From: Photobacterium arenosum
GTDB taxonomy: Bacteria; Pseudomonadota; Gammaproteobacteria; Enterobacterales; Vibrionaceae
DNA length: 64,000 bases
Direction: 5' to 3'
Assembly (NCBI RefSeq): GCF_014841115.1
Contig: NZ_JACYTP010000001.1
Location: forward strand, 558,001-622,000
The notes under the pieces are model-generated. The model was not told the DNA's origin. It searched no databases and worked only from the letters and a program-made list of their open reading frames with translations. How positions within the stretch are numbered: the first letter of the stretch is position 1; the number at the start of each line of letters is the position of its first letter. Below, piece by piece: positions 9,636 to 18,692 of this stretch. The position numbers and the translations under genes were made by a program.

Positions 9636-11165
9636 TTACACCTGCTGCGTCTGCCCTTTTGCAACGGCTTTGCGCTTATCACGCCAGGTGCTGAACAGTG
9701 GCATCAACAACGCCAGCACTGCCAGCACCATAATGGTTAATGTCATTGGACGTTCTACCAGGAAAGCGAAAGAACCATCAGACAGTGTCAGCGAGCGGCT
9801 GAGGTTTTTCTCCAGTATGTCGCCTAGAATGAATCCCAGCAGCATAGGTGCCATAGGGAAGTTGAGCAATTTCAGGAAGGTCGCAATCACTGTGATCAAT
9901 ACCATCATCTGGATATCAAAGGCATTGAAGCTCACCAGATATACCCCTGTGATGGAGAAGAACAGAATCAACGGAATCAGGATCGGACGCGGGATCACCA
10001 GCAGCCTGGAGATGTACGGGATCAGCGGCAGGTTCAGAATCAGCAGCACCAGGTTACCGAAGTACATTGAGATGATCACCGACCAGAAGACATCCGGATT
10101 ATCAATGAACAGGCGCGGACCTGGCTGAATACCATACGCAATCAGTGCACCCAGCATAATAGCGGTTGTGCCCGAACCGGGAATACCCAGTGTCAGCAAA
10201 GGGACGAAAGAGCCGGTAGATGCTGCGTTGTTCGCTGACTCAGGCGCAGCCAGACCCCGTAACGCGCCTTTGCCGAATTTTTCTTTCTCTTCTTTCGGCG
10301 CCAGATTACGCTCCATACCGTAGCTCAGGAAAGAGGCAATGGTGGCCCCGGCGCCAGGCAATACACCAACCAGGAAACCAAAGACTGAAGAACGCGCTAC
10401 CGTTGGTGCCACATGCTTCACTTCTTCCTTGCTGAGTTTCATGCTGCCCAGATTGTTCATGTCCATCTGCGCATCTTCATGCCGGTGCTCACCCCGCAGA
10501 ACCGTCATCACCACTTCGGTCAGCGCGAAAGTCGCCATAGCCAGCAGCAGGAAGCTGATACCGTCAATCAAATCGACATTATCGAAGGTAAATCGCGGCA
10601 CGCCTGTCATGACATCGTTGCCGACGGTCGAAATCATCAGGCCGAAGACTGTCATCATCAGGGCTTTGAGCACCTGGCCTTTGCCGGAGAAAGCGGCCAC
10701 CGCCGTCAGGCCCAGAATCATCAGCGCAAAATAGTCGCTGGACTGGAAACTCAGTGAGACTTTGGCCAGAGCAGGTGCTGCAAAGAGCAAAATGATGGCA
10801 CCAATTGTTCCGCCAGTGAAAGAGGAATACGCGGCCAATGCCAGGGCTTTACCTGCCTGATTTTTCTGCGCCAGCGGGAAACCGTCAAAGGCTGTAACCA
10901 CTGTGCTTGAACAGCCCGGCGCATTAATCAGTATTGATGAGGTTGAACCACCAAAGACAGCACCGTAGTACACACCGGCCATCAGGATAATGCCAGAAGA
11001 AGGATCAAGACCATAAGTAATAGGGATCATCAGTGCGATGGCAGAAATCGGGCCAAGACCCGGTAACATACCAATGAATGTCCCGGCAAAGCAGCCAACC
11101 ACCACCATCATCAGATTGAAGGGCATAATTGCCGTCGACAATCCAGTCATCATTCCATCGAACAT
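9636..11165 (-). CDS. tctA: tripartite tricarboxylate transporter, large permease subunit TctA
   Basis: TctA is the 12-helix membrane subunit of TTT (tripartite tricarboxylate) secondary importers. The 509-residue sequence has the two glycine-rich family motifs: GCFAGTFIGMLPGLGPISAI near the N-terminus with GVYYGAVFGGSTSSILIN after it, and a repeated GVLPGAGATIASFLSYGMER / LTLGIPGSGTTAIMLGAL in the second half, reflecting the internal duplication of this family. It is the last gene of tctC-tctB-tctA; only two bases separate it from the tctB stop, and a GGGGG run upstream gives a ribosome site within the end of tctB. Length is normal. The substrate could be citrate or another carboxylate and cannot be told from the permease. 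Confidence 0.93.
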   Translation of the reverse strand: MFDGMMTGLSTAIMPFNLMMVVVGCFAGTFIGMLPGLGPISAIALMIPITYGLDPSSGIILMAGVYYGAVFGGSTSSILINAPGCSSTVVTAFDGFPLAQKNQAGKALALAAYSSFTGGTIGAIILLFAAPALAKVSLSFQSSDYFALMILGLTAVAAFSGKGQVLKALMMTVFGLMISTVGNDVMTGVPRFTFDNVDLIDGISFLLLAMATFALTEVVMTVLRGEHRHEDAQMDMNNLGSMKLSKEEVKHVAPTVARSSVFGFLVGVLPGAGATIASFLSYGMERNLAPKEEKEKFGKGALRGLAAPESANNAASTGSFVPLLTLGIPGSGTTAIMLGALIAYGIQPGPRLFIDNPDVFWSVIISMYFGNLVLLILNLPLIPYISRLLVIPRPILIPLILFFSITGVYLVSFNAFDIQMMVLITVIATFLKLLNFPMAPMLLGFILGDILEKNLSRSLTLSDGSFAFLVERPMTLTIMVLAVLALLMPLFSTWRDKRKAVAKGQTQQV

Positions 11166-11167
11166 AA

Positions 11168-11641
11168 TTAACCCCCGAGAATACTCGTTATCAGTCGGCC
11201 AGGGGCCAGATAGATGTCAAGCAACTGCGTCAGCAAGAACCAGAAGCACACGGCAAATGGCACAGACGCCACCAGCAGAACCTTAGGACGACGCTCACCC
11301 AGCAACCAGTAGCCTCCCATCAGAAAGATCACTGTCGACAACATGAAACCAATCCATTCAAGGGAAGCGGCAAAAATCAGCATCAGCAACAGCAGTTTGG
11401 TGATCAGAACAAAATCCAGTCCCCGTAAATCCAGTTTGTCATCCTGACTGCGGCTAGCCGTTACCAGTTGGCATAACGCCAGCACAATGCCAAGCCCTGC
11501 CAGAGTCAGTGGCAAAGATTTCGCATTGAAAGGCTGATATTCATCGCCGGGGAACATCTCAATTCCGCTGCCGTAGTAACCGTAAACGATGGAAAAGCAC
11601 AGAAACACCAGTCCACCGATATGATCTTTCGTTATAGTCAT
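11168..11641 (-). CDS. tctB: tripartite tricarboxylate transporter small permease subunit TctB
   Basis: This is a small membrane protein of about 157 residues with four hydrophobic segments (GGLVFLCFSIVYGYYG, LPLTLAGLGIVLALCQL, a central LLLLMLIFAASL pair and a final LVASVPFAVCFWFLLTQLL). This architecture and the position between tctC and tctA identify TctB. The ending DIYLAPGRL is typical of the family, which usually ends near LP.G. Several in-frame starts exist within 15 bases. The ATG at 11641 is preferred because GGTGAGG lies six bases upstream; starts at 11647 or 11656 are possible. It is co-transcribed with tctA, almost without a gap. Confidence 0.88.
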   Translation of the reverse strand: MTITKDHIGGLVFLCFSIVYGYYGSGIEMFPGDEYQPFNAKSLPLTLAGLGIVLALCQLVTASRSQDDKLDLRGLDFVLITKLLLLMLIFAASLEWIGFMLSTVIFLMGGYWLLGERRPKVLLVASVPFAVCFWFLLTQLLDIYLAPGRLITSILGG

Positions 11642-11700
11642 GGTCATCCTCACCACTATCGGTTTGACCCGGCCCCAGACTCAGGCCGGTTTGTTACTAC

Positions 11701-11726
11701 GCGCACCACCCAGTCAGGCGGTGCGC
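11701..11726 (-). promoter_or_regulatory. intercistronic hairpin between tctC and tctB
   Basis: A GCGCACC/GGTGCGC inverted repeat with a 12-base loop lies in the roughly 105-base gap between tctC and tctB. No U-run follows it on the minus strand. By analogy with other binding-protein operons it may stabilise the upstream tctC message so that the periplasmic protein is made in excess; this is inference. Confidence 0.45.
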
Positions 11727-11746
11727 AACATGTCATGCAGACAGGA

Positions 11747-12727
11747 TTACTTCAGGAAGCCCAGTTCACGCATCAGATCGCCGATTTCTTTTTCCTGCTG
11801 TGACAGGAAGGCAACGAACTCTTTACGAGGCTTGTAGATTTCAGTCCAGCCGTAACGGTCACGCACGGTTTTCCACTGCTCTGTGTTGTACATCTCGCCC
11901 AGTACCTCGGCAAACTCATCCGCTTTTTCATCACTGAGACCCGGTGCGGCAAAGAATCCACGCCAGTTCACGAAGGTTGCGTTATAGCCAAGCTCCTGCA
12001 GAGTCGGTACTTCCGGCGCTGAAGGAGAACGTTGATCACCTGTCATCGCCAGGATGCGGATTTCACCGGCATCTGCCAGCGTCAGGGCTTCACTCAGGCC
12101 CGTTGAAAGCAGTGTGGTTTCGCCAGACAGCAAACCGGCCATGGCTTTACCACCAGCATCATACGCGAGGTACTTCAGACGGCGCGGCTCACCACCACCG
12201 GCTTTGAACGCCAGTGCGGCAACCAGGTGATCCATGCTGCCGCGTGCAGAGCCGCCCGCCACTGTGATACTGCTGGGATCTTTTTTGTAATCGTTCACTA
12301 TGTCAGTGAAGCTGGTGTATTTAGATTTAGCCGGCACCACAAATGCAGCGTAGTCACCCACAGTGGCGGCTACCGGGGTCAGATCACGGAATGACTGAGG
12401 GAAAACTTTAGACAGTGAGCGAATCACAATAGGGGTAGAGTTAACCATCAGGGTGTCTGTGGATTGCTCAGCGGTTTTAATCAGGTACGCAATGGCTTTA
12501 CCGCCGCCGCCACCGGACATGTTCTCGTAAGAAATGGTGTCAACCAGATCAGATTTTTTCAATACTTCACCGGTACCGCGTGCTGTGCTGTCCCAACCGC
12601 CACCAGCACCGCCAGGTACCAGAAAGTGAATGGAATCAACTTTAGCCTGAGCACTGACACTCAATGCAGAAGCCATGATTGCAGCAAGTACGGAGACACG
12701 TTTGCGGGTAATTAACTGAGTAAGCAT
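11747..12727 (-). CDS. tctC: tripartite tricarboxylate transporter periplasmic binding protein TctC
   Basis: This 326-residue extracytoplasmic solute receptor starts with a signal peptide (RKRVSVLAAIMASALSVSAQA, cleavage about residue 28). The family hallmarks are present: IHFLVPGGAGGGWDSTAR at the start of the mature protein, forming the carboxylate-binding beta-loop, then ENMSGGGGGKAIAYL and VAGGSARGSMDHLVA. The ending is the usual LGFLK. The receptor binds a carboxylate in the periplasm and hands it to TctAB. It is the first gene of the operon and is followed by a hairpin, consistent with higher expression of the receptor. The start has GAGGAAAAGGT upstream. It is divergent from a sensor kinase/response regulator pair that probably controls the operon. 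Confidence 0.93.
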   Translation of the reverse strand: MLTQLITRKRVSVLAAIMASALSVSAQAKVDSIHFLVPGGAGGGWDSTARGTGEVLKKSDLVDTISYENMSGGGGGKAIAYLIKTAEQSTDTLMVNSTPIVIRSLSKVFPQSFRDLTPVAATVGDYAAFVVPAKSKYTSFTDIVNDYKKDPSSITVAGGSARGSMDHLVAALAFKAGGGEPRRLKYLAYDAGGKAMAGLLSGETTLLSTGLSEALTLADAGEIRILAMTGDQRSPSAPEVPTLQELGYNATFVNWRGFFAAPGLSDEKADEFAEVLGEMYNTEQWKTVRDRYGWTEIYKPRKEFVAFLSQQEKEIGDLMRELGFLK

Positions 12728-12995
12728 ACCTTTTCCTCGTTATTAGATTGGGGTCCATCGCCCGACCTGATTTACCGCTATGGCTCAAACTTATTGTCTG
12801 CCTGCGGCTTCAGGTTCTGTTATTGCTTAACTACTAAGTCAAGGTATGCCACGTTCAGAAACATGAAAAGATTGTAAAAATAATGTGAATATCGGGCGTA
12901 AAATACATTAAGTTCATATTGTTCACAGCATTTCGGTGCCACTGACGGTACACTGTTTCACAGATGTTACAAAGGTAGACGGAACACCTTCTCAC

Positions 12996-14657
12996 ATGAC
13001 TAAGTTGTTGTCTTTGCGTCATTTTCGACTCAAAACCCGGATGGTCTTAATCCTGGGTTTTATCGCGATCCTGCAAGCGGGAGCGCTCGGCCACTTTACT
13101 ATTCGCTATCTCGACAGTGTGTTACATGAACAAATTGGCCAGCAGGCGATACGGGTAGCGAAAACCATTGCAGCCTCACCCGATGTGATTCGCGCCGTAT
13201 CAGACAGAGACACCGCATTTTTGCAGCCACTGAGCCTGAAAATGGCCCAGGCCGCCCAGGCAAGATTTGTTGTTATTGGCGACAGCCAGGGCATTCGGCT
13301 TGCCCACCTCAACCCGCAGCGTATCGGCAAATCTATGTCGGATGACGACAGTGACGATAACAGCCAGGCGCTGATTAACGGCCAGGCGTATGTCGCACTG
13401 GATCAAGGCAGTATCGGCTGGTCAATGCGTGGCAAAGCCCCTATTTTCAGCACAGATGGTGCTCAGATCATCGGCATAGTTTCAGTTGGCTATTTGCTGA
13501 CCGAAGTCGATGCCATTGTCAGCCGTCATCAGCTTTCCATGATTGTTGCCAGTACGCTGGCCTTTCTGTTCAGCGTGATCATGGCACTCTGGTTTGCCAA
13601 TCATTTCCGCAAAGCCATTTTTGATTTGGAGCCTGAGCAGATTGGCCGGCTGTTTCATGAACGCAATGCCACGCTTGAAACCGTGCGTGAAGGCATAGTG
13701 GCCATTAATCAGCACGGTATCATCACCACCTTTAACCATGCCGCCATCAAAACATTGCAATTGCCGGCTGACGAAAAATACATTGGCCGTCATATTCATG
13801 ATGTGTTACCCGACAACGGAATGCTGGATGTACTGGAAAGCGGCGAGCACCATTTTGACCAGGAAATCTGGCTGCATGACCGCAACCTGATCGCCAACCG
13901 TTTTCCCATGGTGCAGGACGGTGAAGTCACAGGGGTGGTATCCAGCTTCCGGCTGAAAAATGAAGTCGATCTGGTCAGCCGTAAACTGACCCGTATTCAG
14001 CAATATGCCGATAGCCTGCGCAGCCAGTCCCATGAGTACAATAATAAGCTGCACACCATAGCCGGTCTGATTCAGATTGGTGCGGTTGAACAGGCGCTGA
14101 AGGTAATCGGGCAGGAAACATCCAGTCATCAGAGTTTTATTCAGACCATAATGAAAGCAACCTCAGACAGCATTCTGGCCGGGTGCCTGCTCGGTAAATA
14201 CAACAGGGCCAGAGAACTGAACCTGGAACTGGCCATTGACGACGACAGCCAGATGTCGGACATACCGGCCTCTCTGCCCCGCGAGCAATTAGTCAGCATA
14301 CTGGGTAACTTAATAGACAATGCGCTGGAAGCAACGCTCAGGCACCATGGCTCGGGCGGTATGGTACTGCTCAGCATGAGTGACTTAGGTAAAGAGCTGA
14401 TTTTCGAGGTCAATGATCAGGGACCTGGCATTGCCGAAGGGGAACAAGATAAAATTTTTACCCGTGGTTACACCACCAAGGACGTTGAAGGACACGGCAT
14501 CGGACTGCATTTAGTCAAACAACTGACAGAACATCTCGGCGGCATCATTACCGTCGAACCCGCTGAACCTTCCGGCAGTCGTTTTACTGTGTACATTCCC
14601 AAATCACTGCGTCGTTCAGACAATGCAACAAAACATGGACAAGAGGAACAACAATGA
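12996..14657 (+). CDS. CitA/DcuS-family sensor histidine kinase
   Basis: This is a membrane sensor kinase of about 553 residues. Two transmembrane helices (about 16-36 and 181-201) enclose a periplasmic PAS-like domain of the CitA/DcuS type that senses carboxylates. A cytoplasmic PAS follows (about 225-320), then a dimerisation helix with the phospho-accepting His346 in LRSQSHEYNNKLH, the CitA-type context. The ATPase domain has the N box (NLIDNALEAT), DQGPGIAEGEQDKIFTRGYT and GHGIGLHLVKQL. The stop overlaps the start of the next gene in ATGA, so the pair is translationally coupled. Divergence from tctCBA suggests it senses the transported tri- or dicarboxylate. I start at ATG 12996; a GTG at 12936 would add 20 residues with no ribosome site. 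Confidence 0.9.
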   Translation: MTKLLSLRHFRLKTRMVLILGFIAILQAGALGHFTIRYLDSVLHEQIGQQAIRVAKTIAASPDVIRAVSDRDTAFLQPLSLKMAQAAQARFVVIGDSQGIRLAHLNPQRIGKSMSDDDSDDNSQALINGQAYVALDQGSIGWSMRGKAPIFSTDGAQIIGIVSVGYLLTEVDAIVSRHQLSMIVASTLAFLFSVIMALWFANHFRKAIFDLEPEQIGRLFHERNATLETVREGIVAINQHGIITTFNHAAIKTLQLPADEKYIGRHIHDVLPDNGMLDVLESGEHHFDQEIWLHDRNLIANRFPMVQDGEVTGVVSSFRLKNEVDLVSRKLTRIQQYADSLRSQSHEYNNKLHTIAGLIQIGAVEQALKVIGQETSSHQSFIQTIMKATSDSILAGCLLGKYNRARELNLELAIDDDSQMSDIPASLPREQLVSILGNLIDNALEATLRHHGSGGMVLLSMSDLGKELIFEVNDQGPGIAEGEQDKIFTRGYTTKDVEGHGIGLHLVKQLTEHLGGIITVEPAEPSGSRFTVYIPKSLRRSDNATKHGQEEQQ

Positions 14658-15364
14658 CAGCACCCATTACTGTCGTCATTGCAGAAGATGATCCGCAAAA
14701 TGCGGAAATACAGCGCCGGTTCGTCGAAAAAACACCGGGCTTTCAGGTTGTAGGCATAGCCCATGGCCTGGATGAAGCCAGGGATTTGATTGACGTGTTC
14801 CAGCCTCAGTTACTGTTATTGGATAATCAGTTCCCGACCGGAACCGGGCTGGAACTGCTCAGGGAACTGCGTGCTGAAAGCTGCCATACCGACGTGATTC
14901 TGGTCACGGCGGCCACTGAAGTCGATACCCTGCGCACCGCGATGCGCAGCGGGATATTTGATTACATTTTAAAACCTGTGGTGTTTGAAAGACTGCAGTC
15001 GGCGTTATTCAATTTCAGCGCTCACCTGGACAAGTTGTCTGACATGCACTCACTGGTGCAAAGCGATGTCGATGGTTTGCTGCAGCCCACCTCTGCCACT
15101 GATCAGCCCGCGCCGCAAACGCCGCCAGCCACGGCCTCACGGTTGCCGAAAGGTATTGATGGCCTGACGCTGGATAAAATCCGCAGCGTATTCACCGATC
15201 CGAACATTAATCTCAACGCCGAGCAGGTGGGTCAGGAAATTGGGGCCAGCAGAACCACTGCCCGTCGATACCTTGAGTATCTGGTCAGTACCGATGAGCT
15301 GAGTGCCGAAGTCTCTTATGGCAGCGTCGGCCGGCCGGAGCGAAAGTACCGCAGTCAGCCATAG
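14654..15364 (+). CDS. CitB/DcuR-family response regulator
   Basis: This 236-residue response regulator has an N-terminal receiver with the acidic pocket (EDD at 11-13), the phospho-acceptor Asp57 in LLLLDNQFPTGTGLELL, a conserved Thr (VTAATEVDTL) and Lys (DYILKPVVFERL). A linker of about 50 residues rich in P, A and T leads to a C-terminal helix-turn-helix (EQVGQEIGASRTTARRYLEYL) ending in a winged YGSVGRPERKYR, the CitB/DcuR-type output. It overlaps the kinase stop by four bases. It presumably activates the divergent tctCBA operon. A low-complexity linker this long is somewhat unusual but is seen in this subgroup. Confidence 0.92.
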   Translation: MTAPITVVIAEDDPQNAEIQRRFVEKTPGFQVVGIAHGLDEARDLIDVFQPQLLLLDNQFPTGTGLELLRELRAESCHTDVILVTAATEVDTLRTAMRSGIFDYILKPVVFERLQSALFNFSAHLDKLSDMHSLVQSDVDGLLQPTSATDQPAPQTPPATASRLPKGIDGLTLDKIRSVFTDPNINLNAEQVGQEIGASRTTARRYLEYLVSTDELSAEVSYGSVGRPERKYRSQP

Positions 15365-15419
15365 CTGCTGGCTGCGGCCAGCCCTGCCGATGACGGATAT
15401 AAGCCGATCTTGACTGTGT

Positions 15420-16172
15420 TTAACGGCCACCCGCCAGATCGATAAAAGATCCGGTCGAATAAGACGCCTGATCCGACAATAACCAGCAGATCGCTTCTGA
15501 TACTTCTTCGGCAGTGCCGCCGCGCTGCATAGGTATCGCTGATTTCAGCCGTTCAATCCGATTCGGTTCACCACCTGAGGCGTGCATGTCGGTATAAATG
15601 AAGCCGGGACGAACGCCGTTGACACGAATGCCTTCACTGGCCACTTCCAGTGACAGGCCGCGGGTCATGGTATCCATTGCCCCTTTCGAGGCTGCATAAT
15701 CGACATATTCAAAGGGCGCGCCGGTGCGGGAAGCCGCCGAAGAGACATTGACAATCGAGCCGCCCTGGCCGCCTTGCGAATAAGCCATGCGCCGGATCGC
15801 TTCCCGGCAGCATAAAAAGCAACTGGTGACATTGGTGTGCATCACGGCATTGATTCGCTCTGCTGTCATGTGTAACACCGGCATCTGTTGCATCAAAATA
15901 CCGGCGTTATTCACCAGTCCGGTTATCGGCCCCAGTTCATTATCCAGTGTGGCAAACAGCCGCAGCACCTCCTGTTCCTGAGACACATCCGCCTGTATAG
16001 CAATGGCGTTCACGCCATATTTACGCGCCCGATGCACAATCTGCTCTGCCGCTTCGTGCTCAGAACGATAATTCACGCAGACACTCACTCCCTGAGAGGC
16101 CAGCTGAATCGCTGTAGCCGCGCCAATTCCCCGGCTGGATCCGGTAATCAATACTACCCGCTCTTTTGGCAT
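15420..16172 (-). CDS. short-chain dehydrogenase/reductase
   Basis: This is a 250-residue classical SDR. The cofactor-binding TGSSRGIG is at residues 10-17, the NNAG motif appears in LVNNAGIL, the catalytic Ser is in NVSSAASRTG, and the YxxxK pair is YAASKGAMD. The VRPGFIYTDMHA and C-terminal LSDQASYSTGSFIDLAGG segments fit the FabG/glucose-dehydrogenase-like subfamily. The substrate is unknown. AAGGAATCGGAG precedes the ATG. The gene lies 24 bases behind a 2-hydroxyacid dehydrogenase, in the same direction, so the two are likely one operon. Confidence 0.88.
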   Translation of the reverse strand: MPKERVVLITGSSRGIGAATAIQLASQGVSVCVNYRSEHEAAEQIVHRARKYGVNAIAIQADVSQEQEVLRLFATLDNELGPITGLVNNAGILMQQMPVLHMTAERINAVMHTNVTSCFLCCREAIRRMAYSQGGQGGSIVNVSSAASRTGAPFEYVDYAASKGAMDTMTRGLSLEVASEGIRVNGVRPGFIYTDMHASGGEPNRIERLKSAIPMQRGGTAEEVSEAICWLLSDQASYSTGSFIDLAGGR

Positions 16173-16196
16173 CTCCGATTCCTTTTCATTCCATAG

Positions 16197-17189
16197 TTAT
16201 TGATGAGGTTCAGTGCTCAAGACCGCGGCATTCGCAAGACCGGCTGGCTGGCCTTTGCCGTAACTCACCACATTGGCCAGAGCCGTTTCAAAATACAGTG
16301 TGTAACTGTCCTGTTCGACAAACCCCAGGTGTGGCGAACATAACACGTTCGGCATGGTTAGCAGTGGCTCGTCAGCGGGTAAAGCAGGCTCTGTCTCGTA
16401 AACATCCACTGCCGCATAGCCAGGTTTCCCCCGCTCAAGGGCTGCCACCAGCGCGCCGGATTCCACCAGTTCAGCACGACTGATATTCACAAACAGTGCA
16501 TCGGCTTTCATCAGTGCCAGATCGTCGGCCGTTACGCATCCGCGGGTGTGCACGTTGAGCCGTAAATGCAGCGACACAATGTCAGACTGAGCGAAAAACG
16601 CCGCTTTCGACGGCGCGGCCTGATACCCTTGCGTGACAGCCAGATCGCGGGAATGTTCACTGCCCCAGACCAGCACCTTCATATCAAACACGTCTGCGAT
16701 CCGGGCAATACGCTGGCCGATTTTACCAAAGCCCCAGATCCCCAATGTTCTGCCACTCAGGCTACGGCCCAGCTGTGGCAATCCGGACTGCTGCCACTCT
16801 CCCACCTGCAGATGCTGGCAATAAGGCAGCAGTTGCCGGCTGGCCGCCATGATCAGCGCCCAGCATAATTCCGTAGGCGCGACAGGTGAGCCGACACCTT
16901 CCGCCACAGCAACCTGATGGCGAGTACAGGCGTCAAGATCCAAATGATTGCTGATCTTACCGGTCTGGCTGATCAGTTTAAGGCGGGGAAGATGGGCAAG
17001 TAAGGCGTCGTCAATGACAGTGCGTTCACGGATCAGCACCAGTACGTCTTTGTCTTTCAGTCTGTCGATAAGCTGAGACTGATCAGCAGGCGGCGATGTG
17101 TACACAGTCACATCGTATTCATTCAGAAGAGAGTAACAGGGCAAGGTACGGACAACATCCTGATAATCGTCCAGAATAGCAACCTTCAT
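16197..17189 (-). CDS. D-isomer-specific 2-hydroxyacid dehydrogenase family protein
   Basis: This NAD-dependent dehydrogenase of about 330 residues reduces 2-keto acids or oxidises 2-hydroxy acids. The NAD-binding glycine motif is in LGIWGFGKIGQRIARIAD. The three catalytic positions can be recognised: Arg in VNISRAELVESGAL, Glu in VDVYETEPALPADEP, and His in CSPHLGFVEQDSY. The Arg is followed by Ala instead of the usual Gly, a variant seen in the family. I start at ATG 17189, which has GGAGG seven bases upstream and begins MKVAILDDYQDVV, a common N-terminus; an upstream in-frame codon at 17237 would add 16 non-conserved residues. It is the first gene of a probable two-gene operon with the SDR. 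Confidence 0.87.
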   Translation of the reverse strand: MKVAILDDYQDVVRTLPCYSLLNEYDVTVYTSPPADQSQLIDRLKDKDVLVLIRERTVIDDALLAHLPRLKLISQTGKISNHLDLDACTRHQVAVAEGVGSPVAPTELCWALIMAASRQLLPYCQHLQVGEWQQSGLPQLGRSLSGRTLGIWGFGKIGQRIARIADVFDMKVLVWGSEHSRDLAVTQGYQAAPSKAAFFAQSDIVSLHLRLNVHTRGCVTADDLALMKADALFVNISRAELVESGALVAALERGKPGYAAVDVYETEPALPADEPLLTMPNVLCSPHLGFVEQDSYTLYFETALANVVSYGKGQPAGLANAAVLSTEPHQ

Positions 17190-17392
17190 TCCTTTGCCTC
17201 CGGTGGGTAAGTGCCGATATTCAAGCACTCTTCTCATGAAAAAACAACCTGATACTCAAGACGCTGGCGGCCGGGTAATCACACAGAAAACCTGTGTTCA
17301 GTCTGATTTTTTCAAGCACTTACCGGTAATCTGTTACCGAATGTTATTCTCATCTGCTATGATTTCAGCTTCTCAGAATCAGACAAAACACC

Positions 17393-17830
17393 ATGACCAC
17401 AACTTTTACTTCAACCCGCAATCGCGCTGGAATGATAACTATCGTTCTGGCGTCATTGCTATGGCTGAATGTGTTGTCGGCTGTTGTGGTGATCAATCCG
17501 GCTTTTCATCAGGGTACTCCGAGCGGCTTGACCGGGGATAAAATCCTGATCTGTACAGTGCATGGCCTGCAATGGGTATCAGTCGCCGATCTGGTTAATC
17601 AGCATGACGGGTCGTCGCATGCACAATGGCAAAATCACTGCCCACTGCTCACGCCATTACAGCCCATCCATTACGACACCAGTTATATTCAACCGCTTAT
17701 TCTGGCATCCGTTGCGATTTTTTCCGGCCTGCGCCGTATGTTCTGGCTCAGTGCTAACAACAAACTGTATGAACTGTTTGGGCCAAAACACTCTCCTCCG
17801 CCGATAAGCACATCATCACATCCCGTTTAA
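17393..17830 (+). CDS. DUF2946-like small membrane protein next to a copper chaperone
   Basis: This 145-residue protein has an N-terminal hydrophobic helix (MITIVLASLLWLNVLSAVVVI) and a segment KILICTVHGLQWVSV followed by HCPLL, which resembles the ICT..G..W and H.CP.C pattern of DUF2946 proteins. Those are often found beside copper genes, and here a PCu(A)C chaperone gene follows 35 bases downstream in the same direction. A second hydrophobic stretch (PLILASVAIFSGL) lies near residue 105. A role in copper handling is inferred from these two points only. It lacks the second cysteine of the usual CPxC pair, so metal binding is uncertain. Confidence 0.6.
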   Translation: MTTTFTSTRNRAGMITIVLASLLWLNVLSAVVVINPAFHQGTPSGLTGDKILICTVHGLQWVSVADLVNQHDGSSHAQWQNHCPLLTPLQPIHYDTSYIQPLILASVAIFSGLRRMFWLSANNKLYELFGPKHSPPPISTSSHPV

Positions 17831-17865
17831 CATTTTTGATTGCTTAATACCCATTGGAGAACACA

Positions 17866-18357
17866 ATGAAACCATTACACGCTTTGCTGCTGGCCGCTTC
17901 TGTCTTCACCTCCGGCCTGGCAACGGCCCACGAATTCAAGTCTGGCGAGCTGCACATTGATCATCCCTGGTCTAAAGAAGTCCCGCCTATGTCTTCGGTT
18001 GCCGCCGCTTTTTTCTCAATTGATAACCACGGTGATCAGGCGGATGTCCTGTTGCGGGCGGAATCGCCCATTGCTGATAAAGTCGAACTTCATGAACATG
18101 CGCACGAAAACGGCATGATGAAGATGCGCAAAGTAGACGACATTCAGATCCCTGCCCATGACACTCAAATGCTAAAGCCCGGTGGCTACCACATTATGAT
18201 GTTTAACCTGACATCAGTACCTAAGCTGGGGGATAGTTTCCCGCTGACACTTTATTTTCAGAACGCCGGTAAAGTGGAAGTGAAAGTGAAGGTAGAAAAA
18301 GCCGACTACATGATGAACACCGGACAAAACATGGATCACGGCAACATGGACCACTAA
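17866..18357 (+). CDS. periplasmic copper chaperone PCu(A)C
   Basis: This protein of about 163 residues starts with a signal peptide (HALLLAASVFTSGLATA) followed directly by HEFKSGELHIDHPW, the typical start of mature PCu(A)C. The Cu(I)-binding pattern is visible as ELHEHAHENGMMKMRKV and, further on, LKPGGYHIMMFNL, matching the family's H/M...M...HxM order. The extreme C-terminus is rich in Met and His (MMNTGQNMDHGNMDH), a likely additional metal site. Family members deliver copper to the CuA or CuB site of cytochrome oxidase or, in some species, protect against copper. The ATG at 17866 has GGAG upstream; a TTG at 17854 is not needed. It is probably co-transcribed with the preceding DUF2946-like gene. 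Confidence 0.88.
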   Translation: MKPLHALLLAASVFTSGLATAHEFKSGELHIDHPWSKEVPPMSSVAAAFFSIDNHGDQADVLLRAESPIADKVELHEHAHENGMMKMRKVDDIQIPAHDTQMLKPGGYHIMMFNLTSVPKLGDSFPLTLYFQNAGKVEVKVKVEKADYMMNTGQNMDHGNMDH

Positions 18358-18410
18358 AGTTTGAACCACGACAGCATGCATTGATCTGTCATCAAACAAC
18401 AAGACCGTCT

Positions 18411-18443
18411 ACACCTCGCTGGTTTATCTGGCGGGGTGTTTTT
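18411..18443 (+). terminator. rho-independent terminator after the copper chaperone
   Basis: Arms ACACCTCGC and GCGGGGTGT (9 bp with one G-T pair) around an 11-base loop are followed by TTTTT. It lies 54 bases after the chaperone stop and fits a strong terminator. Confidence 0.82.
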
Positions 18444-18569
18444 GTTTCTGCGCCCGGACACGTTTCGGCACACACGCATAAATCATTCCAGAAGCCCGAT
18501 TTGTCTCCTCTCCCAGCCAAAGTGAACAACTAAGACTAAAAAACCATCTCATCAAATAGAGTTAACTGT

Positions 18570-18616
18570 GCAACTTATTTCGCAAACCTGTGATCTTTGT
18601 ACTAATTTGACTTTAA
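18570..18616 (+). repeat. upstream element, copy 1, of duplicated ompA-Big2 cassette
   Basis: This 47-bp stretch, 77 bases ahead of the ompA-like start, recurs at 22284-22330 with about ten differences. The core TTGTACTAATTTG followed by CTTTAA is identical except for one base. It may be the shared promoter or operator of both copies. Confidence 0.7.
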
Positions 18617-18692
18617 GCATACCTGGATGACAAGAAGTTCCTAAGCTGGGTAGCTCTTTATAGCGTTTTCAAGGATTGAGGATGGATCGGTA

